The translations under genes were made by a program, and so were the position numbers. Positions 24,236 through 35,780 of a DNA stretch of 64,000 nt are shown in pieces. Where the stretch lies: contig LR746269.1 of the NCBI GenBank assembly GCA_902729315.2, forward strand, positions 5,673,501-5,737,500. The letters run 5' to 3'. The notes under the pieces were generated by a model, which did no database searches, was not told the DNA's origin, and saw only the letters and a program-made list of their open reading frames with translations. This DNA comes from Spirodela intermedia (lineage: Eukaryota > Streptophyta > Magnoliopsida > Alismatales > Araceae). How positions within the stretch are numbered: the first letter of the stretch is position 1; each line of letters begins with the position of its first letter.

Positions 24236-24886
24236 ATGGTGAGGAGGAGGAGCATGGGTCGGCAGAAGATCGAGATCAAGAGGATCGAGAACGAGGAGGC
24301 CCGGCAGGTCTGTTTCTCCAAGCGGCGATCCGGCCTCTTCAAGAAGGCCAGCGAGCTCTCCATCCTCTGTGGTGCCGAGATCGGGGTCGTCGTTTTCTCC
24401 CCCGCCGGCAAGGTCTTCTCCTTCGGGCACCCGTCTGTCGAGAGCGTCGTCGACCGTTTTCTCGGCGAGCCCCGGCCGGGAGGAGCCGTCGTCCCTGCCG
24501 GTGCGCCTCCCTACCCCGCCTTCAAGGACCTGAACCGCCAGCACACGGAGCTGTCTAACAGGCTGGAGGTCGAGAAGAAGAAGAGGGAGGAAGCAGAGAA
24601 GACCCTGAAGGCCGCGGGCGAGCACTACTGGAGGGACCTGGACACGGACGGCCTCGGTCTGGAGGAGCTGGAGAGGTTCAGACTCTCCGTCGAGCTGCTC
24701 AAGTGTAACCTCGCACAGAGGGCCGAGAAGCTCCTGCTCGAGGCCGCCACCCCAGCATCGGGGTCAGCGCCGACGCCCGGGAGTCTCGCCAGGTTCGCCA
24801 GCCGGAACCCATTCCTGGTGAAGGAGGAGGGCAGCGGGATCGTCTTCTGCCGCGGCGGCTTCGGGTTTCCCCATGGACTCCACTGA
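24236..24886 (+). CDS. Type I (M-alpha) MADS-box transcription factor, AGL62-like
   Basis: This is a single exon of 216 residues from ATG 24236 ([10 protein letters not shown]...). A second ATG at 24254 (MGRQKIE) is the more conserved MADS start. The MADS domain spans about residues 7-66: [20 protein letters not shown], then [20 protein letters not shown], then [20 protein letters not shown]. The motif set, lack of introns and absence of a K-box fit type I M-alpha proteins, known mainly from female gametophyte and endosperm development. After the MADS domain come a coiled-coil-like segment rich in Lys/Glu (about 100-130) and a Pro/Ser-rich tail. The frame is intact. Type I genes turn over quickly, so the exact orthologue cannot be named from sequence alone. 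Confidence 0.9.
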   Translation: MVRRRSMGRQKIEIKRIENEEARQVCFSKRRSGLFKKASELSILCGAEIGVVVFSPAGKVFSFGHPSVESVVDRFLGEPRPGGAVVPAGAPPYPAFKDLNRQHTELSNRLEVEKKKREEAEKTLKAAGEHYWRDLDTDGLGLEELERFRLSVELLKCNLAQRAEKLLLEAATPASGSAPTPGSLARFASRNPFLVKEEGSGIVFCRGGFGFPHGLH

Positions 24887-25485
24887 GGAAAAGGTAAGGC
24901 GGCGGATTCTCAGGGTGGGTCGAGATGCTGGCGGTGTCCCCGAAGTTTCTTCTCTTCTCTTTTCCGTAATTCCGCGAGCTGAGGCCGTGGACCACAAGAA
25001 ATCCGTGCCAAACACAGTTCGATTGTAAACAATCACGACTCCGGGGATTCGACCGACCGATCGATAATGATCCTAACCAGCCGTTCCCCGACCCTTGATG
25101 GATCAGATCTCACGAGGTGTGAGCGGGCGCCCTCTCGCCACGTTCCCCTTGAGAGGACCGCCACGGAGGCAGGAGAAAACACCGCCGCTCGCCTTCGCCC
25201 AGTGGCGGCGCGCATTTTCGCATAAGCCCCTACTCGAGAGAAGCCCTGCGTGCCGACCCTTGGATAAGACACCTGTGGACAGCTTGTGCACATCGCACGC
25301 TGCCCTTGCGTGAGGTAGAGATTGGCAGAGATCCTCGGCCGTCCGATGAAAATTCAACGGCATTGGAACCTCCTGGCCCGGGTGATCCCTTCCTATTTAC
25401 ACCTCCCGGCGGGCGCCTGACTGCCTCCCACCACACGACGCTGCTGCTCTTGGCCTGAACGAAGGGAAGGAAGAAAGGAAGGGAG
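24887..25485. other. Spacer containing the TSP9 promoter
   Basis: This 600 bp lies between two plus-strand genes. A GATAAG I-box-like hexamer is present at about 25263-25268, which would suit a light-regulated photosynthesis gene, but a single hexamer is weak evidence. No gene is seen. Confidence 0.35.
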
Positions 25486-25770
25486 ATGGCTTCGCTGGGC
25501 CTGGGTTTTGGCAGTGCCGCGGTGAGAGGGAGGGTGTTCGCCGCGACAGCGGCGGGGAAGAGCACCGGTGGAAGCGGCGAGGAAAAGGGGCTGCTGGACT
25601 GGATCCTGGGCGGCCTGCAGAAGGAGGACCAGCTGCTGGAGACGGACCCCATCCTGAAGAAGGTGGGGGAGAAGGATGGCGGCCGGTCCAGAGGAACCAC
25701 CTCCGTAGCCGTCCCCAACAACAACAACAAGAAAAACGGTGGTTTCGGCGGCCTCTTCGCCAAGAAGTGA
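25486..25770 (+). CDS. TSP9: Thylakoid soluble phosphoprotein TSP9
   Basis: This is a single exon of 94 residues. The first 30 or so residues (MASLGLGFGSAAVRGRVFAA...) look like a chloroplast transit peptide. The mature part carries the TSP9 signature: EKGLLDWILGG, then QKEDQLLETDPILKKV, a Lys/Asn/Gly-rich stretch with the Thr/Ser expected for phosphorylation (GTTSVAVP), and the C-terminus NGGFGGLFAKK. TSP9 is a plant-specific, mostly disordered protein. It binds light-harvesting antennas and photosystem II, and is phosphorylated in the light, leaving the membrane. Length and motif order match the family. A run of five Asn codons (AAC) near the end is a likely length-variable site. Confidence 0.92.
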   Translation: MASLGLGFGSAAVRGRVFAATAAGKSTGGSGEEKGLLDWILGGLQKEDQLLETDPILKKVGEKDGGRSRGTTSVAVPNNNNKKNGGFGGLFAKK

Positions 25771-28700
25771 ACTGGACGCTCCAAATCGCCGTCGCCCCCC
25801 TCTCACACACCTTGAATTATCATCCCTTCCCCACCCCTTCACTTCCCATTAAACCAGGAGCTCTTTCTTGCTGTGAGAGGGCGGTACTCTGTAACTCGCA
25901 TTGTGCAGCGTGGGAAATCTTGGTAATTCGAGCGCACAAAGGGCCTCCCAATTTGGCAGCCTTGTCCCCCTCCCCTCCTCATCCCCTCCCCTGACGGATC
26001 TCCAACGATTCGTCTCCGCGCGATCGGGCATTCCCGGGCGACCGAAGATCCGGCTCATAGAGAGTAGTAGTACTAATCGTCCATGACTGCACCCGCCGTC
26101 GCCCCACAGGGGGGCGCGAGCGACAATCTCTTCCGCGGAGGAAACAATTTCTTTTCTCCCGGTCGGAGAGTCGAATCAGTCGAGCATCATGCGATCGTTC
26201 GCCCGCTCCGGCGACCCTCGTTAAATCAGAGTATCCCCTAGAAACCAAGATTTCGAACCAGCCCCGTCGTACGATCGCTAGAAGGACCCCGCTTCGCTAT
26301 GCTCTGTTTTCGTACAGCCCATCGGTACTCGACTTCGTCGTTCTCCGCCTTACCTGTATCCTGGTAATACGCCTCCAACGTTACGTCACTCGTGCGACCC
26401 CACAAGCGCTGGAGTCATATACTGGCAACAGAACGCCAAGCCAGCCGAAGACAGGAGGCGGGCGCTTCGGCTCTCGGACATTCAGAGAATGCGATTCCGC
26501 CGATGTACTTGATTTGATATTGTTTCCAAACATCTCGAATGCCGCAGGAAAAACAGAAAAGAAGAAGAATTTCTGTTCTCTCCACCGTAGATTCTTCCGG
26601 TGGAGATTCAGAGAGATAAAATGAGCTAGTAGTGGTCGGCTCAAATTCTCCCACAAGACGACGGAAACGACAGGCAGGGGATCCGGACACTCGACGTGCC
26701 CCCCTCCTGCGAGCTTCGAACGACGGTCTGCCTCATTTCCTGCAGATCGAGGAATGGGAGACCCATCCTTTGAAGTATAGGGGGAGCCATCTTGAGCTTC
26801 TCCAATACGTAAACTTCAACTCGAGTCGATGATCTCCGATAGCTCGTTTATGGGATAACTTTTGTCACAAGGATGAGATAACTATGGCGGCCACATAATC
26901 CGGTGAATAAGATGAAGGTCGCCGTAAAATGCCGGGATTTCCATCGCCAAAAAGCACCGTAGGTTTGCCATGAGGCTTCTCCCTAGCTTCTTTCCGCGTC
27001 AAAAACTGCATACTGGCTTCTTCACCTCATGGCCAGGACTGCCCGGATGGCCTGAAGCTCATCTCCGACCAGTTGCTCTCAGTAGAGACCTGCGCCAACC
27101 GGCGGTGCACTCCCTCGAGGAAATGGGAAGCAAATCTAGTTAGAAGACAACCATCGGATGCCTAAAATGTGATTGAATTTCTGGTGAGCGACAGTGTTGG
27201 AATAAGTAGACCAAAGCTTACGGCAGCTCAGCCCTTACCCATCCAGCCATAACTGTCTCATTCAAGGACCATTGCCACTGATATCCGCTGCAGGTCAGGC
27301 CACTGCTTGACGCTAGCAGAGCTCAATGTCTTGAAGCCATTACCCAGGAGATCTAGCATCATTACGCAGGAGGTCTTCTGCGGTTTAAAGGGGAGGAAAA
27401 GAGGGCGATCTGGGGAGAGATGCTTCCCTCGAAATGCTCAGCCGTTTCCCCGCTATCATTCGATCGCTACGCCAAGAAGGAAAATCTTGAATGAAGGCCA
27501 CGGGAAGACGAGTGATGATGCCCTCAAGTGGAAAGAAAATATGGTCACACGTCTCTTTATCGTGGGTAATGACTACAGGCAACGGCCTCTTAGTTGAGGA
27601 TACGACGGTAATCAAAGCGTAGCACCTCTGCTCAGCGCGCACGCGGGCATCCAAACAAGATCTTGCCTGACCGTGAAAGCCGGGAGGAACTGAGATGAAG
27701 TTCCGACCGCCTCACATCCCCCGCGTGTCTCAGAGGAGAGCGGTCGTGAGGAAGATATTAGTACCCTGATCATCCCTTTCCGCCGCATCCCTCTCGATTC
27801 TCTTTGAAATCTCGCTCTCTCTGCGCTGGTAAACCTTCTTCCAGCTCTAGTCCTCCCCCACAGCGAGGCCATTATACTTGGTCTCGGCTTCTACGAATCT
27901 TCCCATTTCTAAACGCTTGCCAACACGATGTTGAGCAAGGAGGCGATGAAGCCTCATGGGGAGCACGCCCACTCCATTCCTCCTGGCAGAAAATGCCACC
28001 TGGTTGTTCAGAGAGTTGAGTTTTTGGGCCGTCGTTTACGCCGTTCCTCGGAATTCCAGTCGGCTGACTTGGGGAGTCGGTCCTCGCTTGAATTCGTTTT
28101 CAGTGGAGACATCAAACAGTGTAGAAGGCCCTCGGAAAGTTTATCTTCTGGGTTCGGGAGGACTATCAATAACCTGTGACGAAGTTATAAGAGTGGGCTA
28201 ATATCATGTCTGGTTCTTCGGCATTTCTGTGGTTTACGGGTAGTGGTTGGTTGATGTTTCGGCGCTACTCGGCGGCTGTCCGTATGGCCTGCACAGATTC
28301 AAGAATCGAACTTTTCTTTTCCTCCTGAAGTTGAGAATGATCGAGAACTTTGTGCTGTATTCCATTCTTCGAGGGAGACTGCATCTTTTGACTTTTTATT
28401 TTTGGTGCAGTGAATCCGCGAGGTCCACAATCAAGGAAGGTCTCACATGATTTACTGATTGTGGCCCATGGCTGACTTTCTAGGGCCATTTCTCCGAAGC
28501 AGCCGTCGATGTGAGAAGATTATTCCGGAGTCCGTCCGGATTCGCTCTCGTTGCATCCGAAACTCACACTGTCCAGAGTTCTTCTCCAGCGAGTGAATCC
28601 CCAGTGGAGGCCGGTAGAGCAGTGTCGCGCGTTCAGAAACAAGTTTCTCGAGTTCAGAGACTCATATCGAGGATCCTTACAGACTAATTCGATGACGTTT

Positions 28701-28814
28701 ATGTCCCTCCTTTCCGACGACGGTGGGTCCGGATGTTGGCAAAAACTCCACGGAATGATTGGGACAATCGTTCCTTGAGCAGACCCCGGCCTCTTTCCCC
28801 GGGGAGGATAGGGA
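25771..28814. other. Intergenic stretch without a recognised gene
   Basis: The 3 kb lies between TSP9 (+) and the PPR gene (-) and must contain both 3' UTRs. Several frames of 60-110 codons occur on both strands, none with a motif I recognise. Codon-like GC content continues through much of it, so old, decayed coding or transposon DNA is possible but not shown. Confidence 0.45.
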
Positions 28815-31800
28815 TCACCAGTAGTCATGGCAAGAACAGGCGCCATTCTCAAAATGATGGAAACGGCTGGAGTCTCTGACGATTATTCTACAGTTCGTGA
28901 TCTTCGATATCAGCTTCGTCACGGTGTGGCAATCCCCGCAGACGCGAAGGTTCTTGACGACGTGGATCGTCAGCCCTGGCTCTGTGTTGAGAAGGGCGAA
29001 CGAGATGGCCAGTCGTTCGCTGTGGCCGTGGAGAAACGACGTCTTCTCTTCCTCCACCACATTCAGCAGCACGGCGCTCGTGTCCGGCACGTAACCCACG
29101 CCCTCCATCCTCTTCCGCAAGTCGTCCCAGAGCCCGCTCATGCTCTTGTACTGCGGATGCGAGCGGTCGCCCACTCTGAACGCGTGGATGACGTTCTTGA
29201 CCTAGGTCCAGCTGCATCCCGGAGTCTTGGTCAGGCCCGCGCGCCCCATCGTCTTCCTCACGCTCCTGGCGTCCGTCCACCTCCCGAGCTGAGCGTAGAT
29301 GCTGGACAGCACCACATAGTGAGCGGCGTTCTGAGGCTCCAATCTCACCAGGTTCTTCAAAGCGACCTCCCCCATCCTGGCGTTGGAGTGCATCCTGCAA
29401 GCGCCCAGCAGAGCTCCCCAGACGCCCGCGTCGGGCGGCATCGGCATCCTCCGGATCAGATCCCACGCCTCGTCCAGTAGACAGGAGCGCCCGAGCAGGT
29501 CGACCATGCACGCGTAGTGCTCCAGGTTTGGCCCGGCGCTGCGGTCAGAGCCCATGGAGTCGAAGATCCTCCTCCCTTCCCCAACCAGACCCCCGTGCCG
29601 GCAGGCGGACAGGACAGCAAGGAACGATACTGAGTCGGGCAAGACGCGGTTCTCGGGCATTCTGGAGAACAGCTCAACGGCGTCTTCACCTAGGCCGTGC
29701 GCCGCGAGACCAGAGATCATGACGTTCCAAGAGACGACGTCCTTGCTCTCCATTCGGTCAAAGAACTCCCTGGCGAGATCCACCCGTCCGCACTTCGAGT
29801 ACATGTCGATCAGGCTGTTCCCGATGACCACATGCGACTCGAACCCGACCTTGATCACGCCGCAGTGCAGAGTCAGGCCCTCCCAAAGGAGAGCAAGGTA
29901 CGCGACAGCGGGGAGGATGCAGACGTAGGTGACCAGATTCGGCTTGAGGTTCTCCCCCCGCATCTGGTGGAAGGCCGACACGGCTTCTTTGGAACGCCCG
30001 TTCTGCGCGTAGCCGGCGATCATCGTGTTCCACAAGATGTCGTCTCCGGAACCTGCCGCCACACGGAACAAATTCTCGGCGGCGGTGAAGTCACCGCACT
30101 TGGCGTACATATCCACGAGCGCGTTCTTCACATGAAGGTCGGACCCGAGGCCGCTCTTGACGATCAGCCCGTGAGCAGACGTGCCGCGGGGGAGGTCGTT
30201 CAAGAGGGAGCAAGCAGGCAAGACGCCCACCATGGTCCCTGCATCCGGACGCAGCCCCGTCGCCCCCATTCGACGGAACGTCTTCATGGCGTTGGTGGCG
30301 TCTCCTCTCTGCGCGTACCCATTGACCAGTGCATTCCATGCGACGACGTCCTTGCAGGGCGAGGCGTCGAACAGGGAATGCGCCCAACGAAAGAGCCCAT
30401 ATTTCGCATAGATCGCCACAAGGGCTGTAACGATCGAGACATCCGAGCCGACGCCGGACCTCAGGACGAATCCGTGCACGCTCTTTCCCAGCTTCTTGTC
30501 CTGTACTTGTGCGCAGGCTGGAAGCACGCTGATTACCGTCACCCGGTTCGGCCTCAGGCCCCTCCTTTGCATCTCGGCGAAGAGGGACAACCCGTCTCTG
30601 GGATGCCCCGTCTGGGCGGAGGCGGAGATCACTGCGGACCATGCGACGACGTCTTTGTCCTCAATGCCGTCGAAAAGGCCTCTTGCCCCTTGAAAGTCGC
30701 CACATTTCGCATACATGGTCACGAGCGCCGTGCCCACCGAGACAGCCGAATCGATCCCCGCCTGCCCGGCATAGGCATGGATCTCCTTGCCCCTTTCCAG
30801 ATCTCTCATCTCCGTCGCGGCCATCAACGCGCCCACCACGGATACCTGGTTCAGCCCGGCGTTGTCCTCTCTCAATCTGTCGAACAGCTCCAGCGCCTGC
30901 GTGAAGAGGCCGTTGCTGACGTACCCGGAGATCATCGACCCCCACGTGACGGCGTCTCTACTTCCCGGCATTTCGTCGAAGATCCGGCGAGCGGCCCCAA
31001 CTCCTCCGCACTTGCAGTAGGTGTCGATCAACCCGTTATTCACACTTGGCAACCAATCTCTCCGGACCACAAAACCGTGCACGGCCCTGCACAGCAAGAT
31101 ATCTGATAGCTTGCAAATTGCCGGGAACAGGCTCAGGACAGTGATCGAATTCGGCCCCAGACCAGCAGATGCCATCCTAATAAAAAGCGTCAAGCTCGCC
31201 CGAGGCTCGTCGCAGTTGGTGAACCCGAATATCATGGCGTTCCAAGAGACCACATCCGTCTCAGGCATTGTGTCGAACAGCTCCCATGCAGTCCGGAGCA
31301 TCCCCAATTTGGCATACATGTCGACAAGGGCGGTGCGTACGTAGATGTCGATGTCAAGGCCCCTCCGGGAAGCCTCACGGTGGACCGATGCACCCACCGC
31401 CACGTCGCCGGCCGCGGTGCATGCCCGGAGCACCAACGGAAAGGTGTACTTGTCGGGCTCGACTCCCCGGCTAAGCATGTCCCAGAAGCAACGGAGGGCA
31501 CAACCGGGCCAACCCGCTCTGCTGTACGCTCTGATCATAGAGTTCCATGTCGAAACGCCCGCATAAGCCGCCGAGCTGAGGACGGACCTGGCCGAAGCGA
31601 GCAACCCGAGGGACGCGTAGCTCGTGACGAGCTGGGCAGCGGCGGTTGCGTTTGGGAGGACGCCCTGGACGGTGAGAAGCGAGTGGGCCGCTCGCAAGCG
31701 GTCGGCGTCTGCGCATGATCGGAGGATAGCCAAATAGTCGATTAGGAGGCGACGAGGGGCGTGGGCCGACTGCAATTCCGGCAGTTGAGCGAATCTCCTC

Positions 31801-31871
31801 CCCACAGACAACGCCCTCGCCACAGCAGCTGAAGAGTAGAGAGGCCTGGCTAGGGGGTGTCGGAGGAGCAT
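28815..31871 (-). pseudogene. PLS-class PPR protein with E/E+ and DYW domains, interrupted by one in-frame TAG (possible pseudogene)
   Basis: Read from ATG 31869-31871 (MLLRHPLARPLYSS, organelle-targeting-like), the frame runs 889 codons to a TAG at 29202-29204. It then continues open in the same frame for 128 codons to a normal stop at 28815. Many PLS repeats are seen: AGVSTWNSMIRAYSRAGWPG, DVVSWNAMIFGF, TALVDMYAKLGM, NALVDMYAKCGDF and so on. The TAG falls where E-motif proteins read GCSW(V/I)EV: here GCSWT, stop, VKNVIHAF. The part after the stop has a whole DYW cytidine deaminase: HSERLAISFALL, CGDCH, CSCHDYW. Family members edit C to U in plastid or mitochondrial RNA. A frame open further upstream (to 32063) lacks targeting character. 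If the TAG is real, the product would be an 889-residue protein without the deaminase domain. A sequencing error is the main alternative. Repeat order resembles At2g39620-type proteins, but this is not certain. Confidence 0.85.
29202..29204 (-). other. In-frame TAG stop between the E motif and the DYW domain
   Basis: The codon before is ACC and the codon after is GTC. The family usually has Glu here, so a single G-to-T change from GAG explains it. The frame before and after is otherwise undisturbed. Confidence 0.85.
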
Positions 31872-32225
31872 AACTCTCGCGGACGCGGCATAGCAGCGGC
31901 AGCGCCCTGGCTCTACGATGCGAACTGAGCTCAGCTTAGGCGCGAATTCGTCACCGGAAGAAGAACACCCAACGTTGGGGGCTAACTGGACACCCAAGGA
32001 TAGGTGAGATGCGATGAGGGCCCATAACGTCACAGCTATGGGTGTCCAAGTCTGACTGTTCAATATGATTGAGGCCCAGGTTGAACGCTCGGCCCAGGCG
32101 TCTCAGCCTCGGCTCTGTTCTATGGTCGGTGATTCTTGGATCAGATTTCGTTTATCCCGAAGGTGAAGTTGACCCAACTGGCTACGACTGTAGATCCCCC
32201 TCTGAAGCTGCGCATTTGCTCTCTA

Positions 32226-32229
<4 letters not shown>

Positions 32230-32259
<30 letters not shown>
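32230..32259. repeat. (CT)n microsatellite
   Basis: A pure CT run of about 30 bp in the shared upstream region of two divergent genes. Confidence 0.92.
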
Positions 32260-32261
<2 letters not shown>

Positions 32262-32548
32262 AAGTCTGGAAGAGGAGTGAGGCGACGGCAAGACGGACGG
32301 ATCCCGCGGATTGCTTCCCCACTTCGATCGTCATTTCTGGTGCTACCACGTGTGCATTAGCACGAGTGGAGTCCCAACCGCAGCTCGCGGTGTTCCCGCG
32401 GACGCAGGCGCGATGATCGTCTCCAGATTTCCAGTCCCACAGCGACGTAGAAAGAGGAAAAGATAGACGGTTGGCGCTCAAGCACTCCCTCCCATCACCT
32501 TTCTCTCCCCATCCCTCCGAATCTCGTCTCTCTCCCGTCCTGTTTGGT

Positions 32549-32551
<3 letters not shown>

Positions 32552-32586
<35 letters not shown>
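32552..32586. repeat. (CT)n microsatellite in the O-fucosyltransferase leader
   Basis: A pure CT run of about 35 bp, ending about 70 bp before the ATG. Confidence 0.92.
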
Positions 32587-32590
<4 letters not shown>

Positions 32591-32656
32591 ATCGCCGTTC
32601 CTACAAACAGCGTTTTCGTCCTCCAGTCGAATTCCGAGTAAGCCTCATCACTACTG

Positions 32657-35414
32657 ATGGCGTCTGCCGGGCTGAGCCCCACGACGGCGGTGAACGTTGT
32701 CACGGCGAGGCGGCGTGCGACGGAATCGGAGGTCAACGTGGAGAGTACGCCCCCGAAGGCGACTCAATCGGAGGAGGCTAAGGCCAACGGCCACGACGGG
32801 GCCGTCGACCAGCACAACCATCACGGCCACGTCCACCACCACCGGATGAGATCGGTGGCCCGGCGGGCGTGGAGGTGGAGGATCGTAGCGGCAGTCTAGT
32901 CAGCCGTCAGCCTTGCGTCCGTGCTGGTCGCCGCCTCCCGGTTGAATGCCACCGGCAGGGAGGAGGAGGACGATGGTGAAGGCGGCGACGGGTGGTTCCC
33001 CATCGACAACGGTAAGAGCAGGATCAACTCCGCTGTCCATGACGCGAAGAGTGGGTTGGTGAAGGAGCCGAGCGTGACGTAGACAGAAGGGGCCCTCACC
33101 CCCACGACGGCGGAGGTGAGACTAACGTGACGTGATGATTCCCTTTTTGCCTTTTCCTCTCCTTCCCAGCGCCTTTTTCCATCTGGTTTGAAGGGTTAGG
33201 ATCAAGATTGAATAATTCCGTTTATTCAAGGTTAAAACTAATCGATCTTTTTTATCTGCTCTCCCGCCGGATCGACGAAACAATGGAGGAGAAACCCCCC
33301 GGCGCTCTTCTTTGTTTGAATCGGCGGACGTCACCGCGTCCAGATCGTTTCGATGCCTGTTCACCGCCACCATTCTTGCCCGACCAAGATTTGATTTCGA
33401 TCCATTTACCCTGGCGCCTGCAATTCGAAACCTAGGAAGCTGTCCATCGTGTTTATAAGTTCCAATCTTCCTGATGCTTGCATGGGAGGAGATCCTGTGA
33501 TGGTTTATTCATCGCGCTAGGGCCATAATCGGACCGATGGTTCTATCTCAATTGAAATCCCGGTTTCACCATCTCAACTCTCTCAGTCAGTCTTTAATGG
33601 TGATGACTCCCTTCTCAGGTCTTCGAGCTCTGGCAGAAACCGGCGAATGGAGGCAACTACTTCGAGTGCATCGAGCGCCCACGGAATCGATACAGTACAC
33701 TCAATGATAATATTAATAATCCTAATAATACTAATATAGTTTTCTGAACCTCGGGCAGTTTCTCCTCAGACGTTCGCTTCTTCTTCCTCAGGGACGCAAC
33801 CCTCGGACGGATACATCCTAGTCATGCTAATGGCGGCCTGAACCAGATGAGGATGGGGGTAAGCATGCCCGCGTCCCCTCTTCTAGACCAGCCGCAGCTG
33901 TCTCAAAATTGCGGTTGTCGTCTGAGATCTGCAGATCTCCGACATGGTGGCGGCGGCGAAGATGATGAACGCAGGGCTGGTTCTCCCTTTCCTGGATCAC
34001 GCCTCCTTCTGGGCGGACCCCAGGTACGAGGAGAAGAGACGAGGCGAGGTACTCCCTCCGCAACCGTTGTACAGTAGTCGAACGTACTCATTCTGTGCAT
34101 CGCTGCAGCGGCTTCAAGGACATATTCGACTGGAAGCACTTCCTCAATGTCTTGAAGGACGACATCGAGGTCGTGGAGTCGCTTCCTCTGCGGTACCGGC
34201 GGGTGAAGCCCGCAGAGAAGGCTCCGGTCTCCTGGTCCAAGGTTAGGGCGGACGGACCAGCTCCCCAGATCTCCTCCCGATCTCGAGGAGCGGTGGCGGT
34301 GGATTCACTAATGTAATGCCCTGTTTCCCTGGACAGAGTAACTACTACAAGCAGGAGATGCGGAGGCTTCTCCTGCGACGAAAGGTCATCAACATCACCC
34401 GCACCGACTCCCGCCTCGCCAACAACGGCATAGCGCCGTCGCTGCAGAAGCTCCGCTGCCGGGCCAACTACTGGGCCCTCCGCTACACGGCGGAGATCGA
34501 GGAGATGGGGAGGAAGCTGGTGAGGAGGCTGAGGCGCGAGGGTTGGGAGAGGCAGCGCGAGCCCCAACCCTTCACCGCCCTCCACCGCTCTCCACCTGAG
34601 GTACGAGAAGGACATGTTCTCCTTCACGGACTGCACCCACGGCCTCTCCGCGGAGGAGTCGAGGGAGCTGGAGGCGATGCGTTGGAGCACGGCGAACTGG
34701 AGGGACAAGCTGATTAACGGCACCGACGTTCGGCGCCGGGGGGGCTGCCCGATGACCCCCCGGGAGGCAGCCCTCCTACTCAAGGCCATGGGCTATCCCT
34801 CGGTCACGAACGTCTACATCGCAACCGGGGAGATCTACGGCAGCCGCACCATGGACGCCTTCCTGGCCGAGTTTCCGAACGTGCACACCCACTCCAGTCT
34901 CGCGACGGCGGAGGAGCTGGGGCCCTTCGCAGGGTACAGCAACAGGCTCGCCGCTCTAGATTACGTCGTCGCCCTCGGCAGCGACGTCTTCGTCTACACC
35001 TACGACGGGAACATGGCCAAAGCGGTGCAGGGCCATCGCAAGTTCGAGGGATTCAGGGTAACCCTCAACCCCGACAGGTAGGTGACAGAACGTCCGATTT
35101 CCGCTGTGCTCCTCTCTGCCCCCGGAGAACGACGGACGAGTTCTCGTCTTCGTGTCGCCAGGCGGAGGCTGGTCAAGCTGGTCGACGAGATGGACGCGAG
35201 GGAGTTGACGTGGGAGCAGTTTGCGTTGGCGGTGAAGGGGCACCACGCGGGGCGGCGCGGAGGTCCCAGCAAGAGGCGTGCCGGGGAGACGGCGCAGGTG
35301 GAACCAAAGACCGAGGAGAATTTCTACGCCAATCCCTTCCCCGACTGCATATGCGCCGAGGGCGGCGCAGCTGCGAGGGGCAGCAACAGGAGGAGGCTCG
35401 GTCGCCGGCGATGA
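32657..35414 (+). pseudogene. Plant GDP-fucose protein O-fucosyltransferase family pseudogene, 7 exons, at least four lesions
   Basis: Former exons are 32657-33115, 33619-33694, 33792-33858, 33935-34023, 34109-34241, 34337-35077 and 35162-35414, all with GT-AG borders. The protein reads like a Golgi type II O-fucosyltransferase: a cytosolic tail with a His-rich stretch, a membrane segment (SLASVLVAA), [125 protein letters not shown], and a basic tail. Lesions are TAG at 32897-32899 in the membrane segment, TAG at 33080-33082, a one-base loss at about 33821-33824 just before the conserved NGGLNQMR block, and a 10-bp tandem insertion at about 34581-34590. Introns remain, so this is a decayed gene copy, not a retrocopy. 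Confidence 0.9.
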
Positions 35415-35710
35415 AACGAGGTCTATTGATTATTATCTGCGAGGCCAATGGTGGAGCGGGTGGATGGGTGGGCAAGCAGCTCCGATCTCATTCCCTGCGT
35501 TCTGGGAGCTGACTGGAACCGATTGTCATAGCTACGCATCCATTCGATTCTTTCTTTGTAGCTCAACCAGCAGCCGCAAGTAGAGGCTAGGGAGTAGGGA
35601 TCATGCGAGAGATGTCGTCCTGGTTTCTCTACGGGGGACAAAATGGGGAGGCTCGACCTCGACAAAACGGGCGAGTCTATAGTGTGGTGTCATGGGAAAA
35701 AACAGTTTAT
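35415..35710. other. Spacer between the O-fucosyltransferase pseudogene and tRNA-Gly
   Basis: About 300 bp with no recognised feature. Confidence 0.4.
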
Positions 35711-35780
35711 GCGCATCCAGGGAATCGAACCCTGGTCAGTACCGTGGGAGGGTACTATGATACCACTACACCAGATGCGC
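35711..35780 (-). tRNA. trnG-CCC: tRNA-Gly (anticodon CCC)
   Basis: The reverse strand folds as a full cloverleaf of 70 nt. The acceptor is GCGCATC paired with GATGCGC, the D arm contains the A-box TGGTGTAGTGG, the anticodon stem GTACC/GGTAC encloses loop CTCCCAC (anticodon CCC), and the T arm is CAGGG-TTCGATT-CCCTG with the B-box GGTTCGATTCC. No CCA is encoded and there is no intron, as expected for a nuclear gene. Confidence 0.95.

Larger units (their letters stand above)
31872..32656. other. Divergent promoter region between the PPR gene and the O-fucosyltransferase pseudogene
   Basis: The two genes are head to head about 785 bp apart. CT microsatellites lie at 32230-32259 and 32552-32586; the second is about 70 bp upstream of the O-fucosyltransferase start. 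No other gene is supported. Confidence 0.5.

Noticed and set aside
29697-31106. 469-codon plus-strand open frame
   Set aside because: It lies antisense to the PPR coding region. The PPR frame has repeated family motifs and this one has none; it is a shadow of GC-rich codons.
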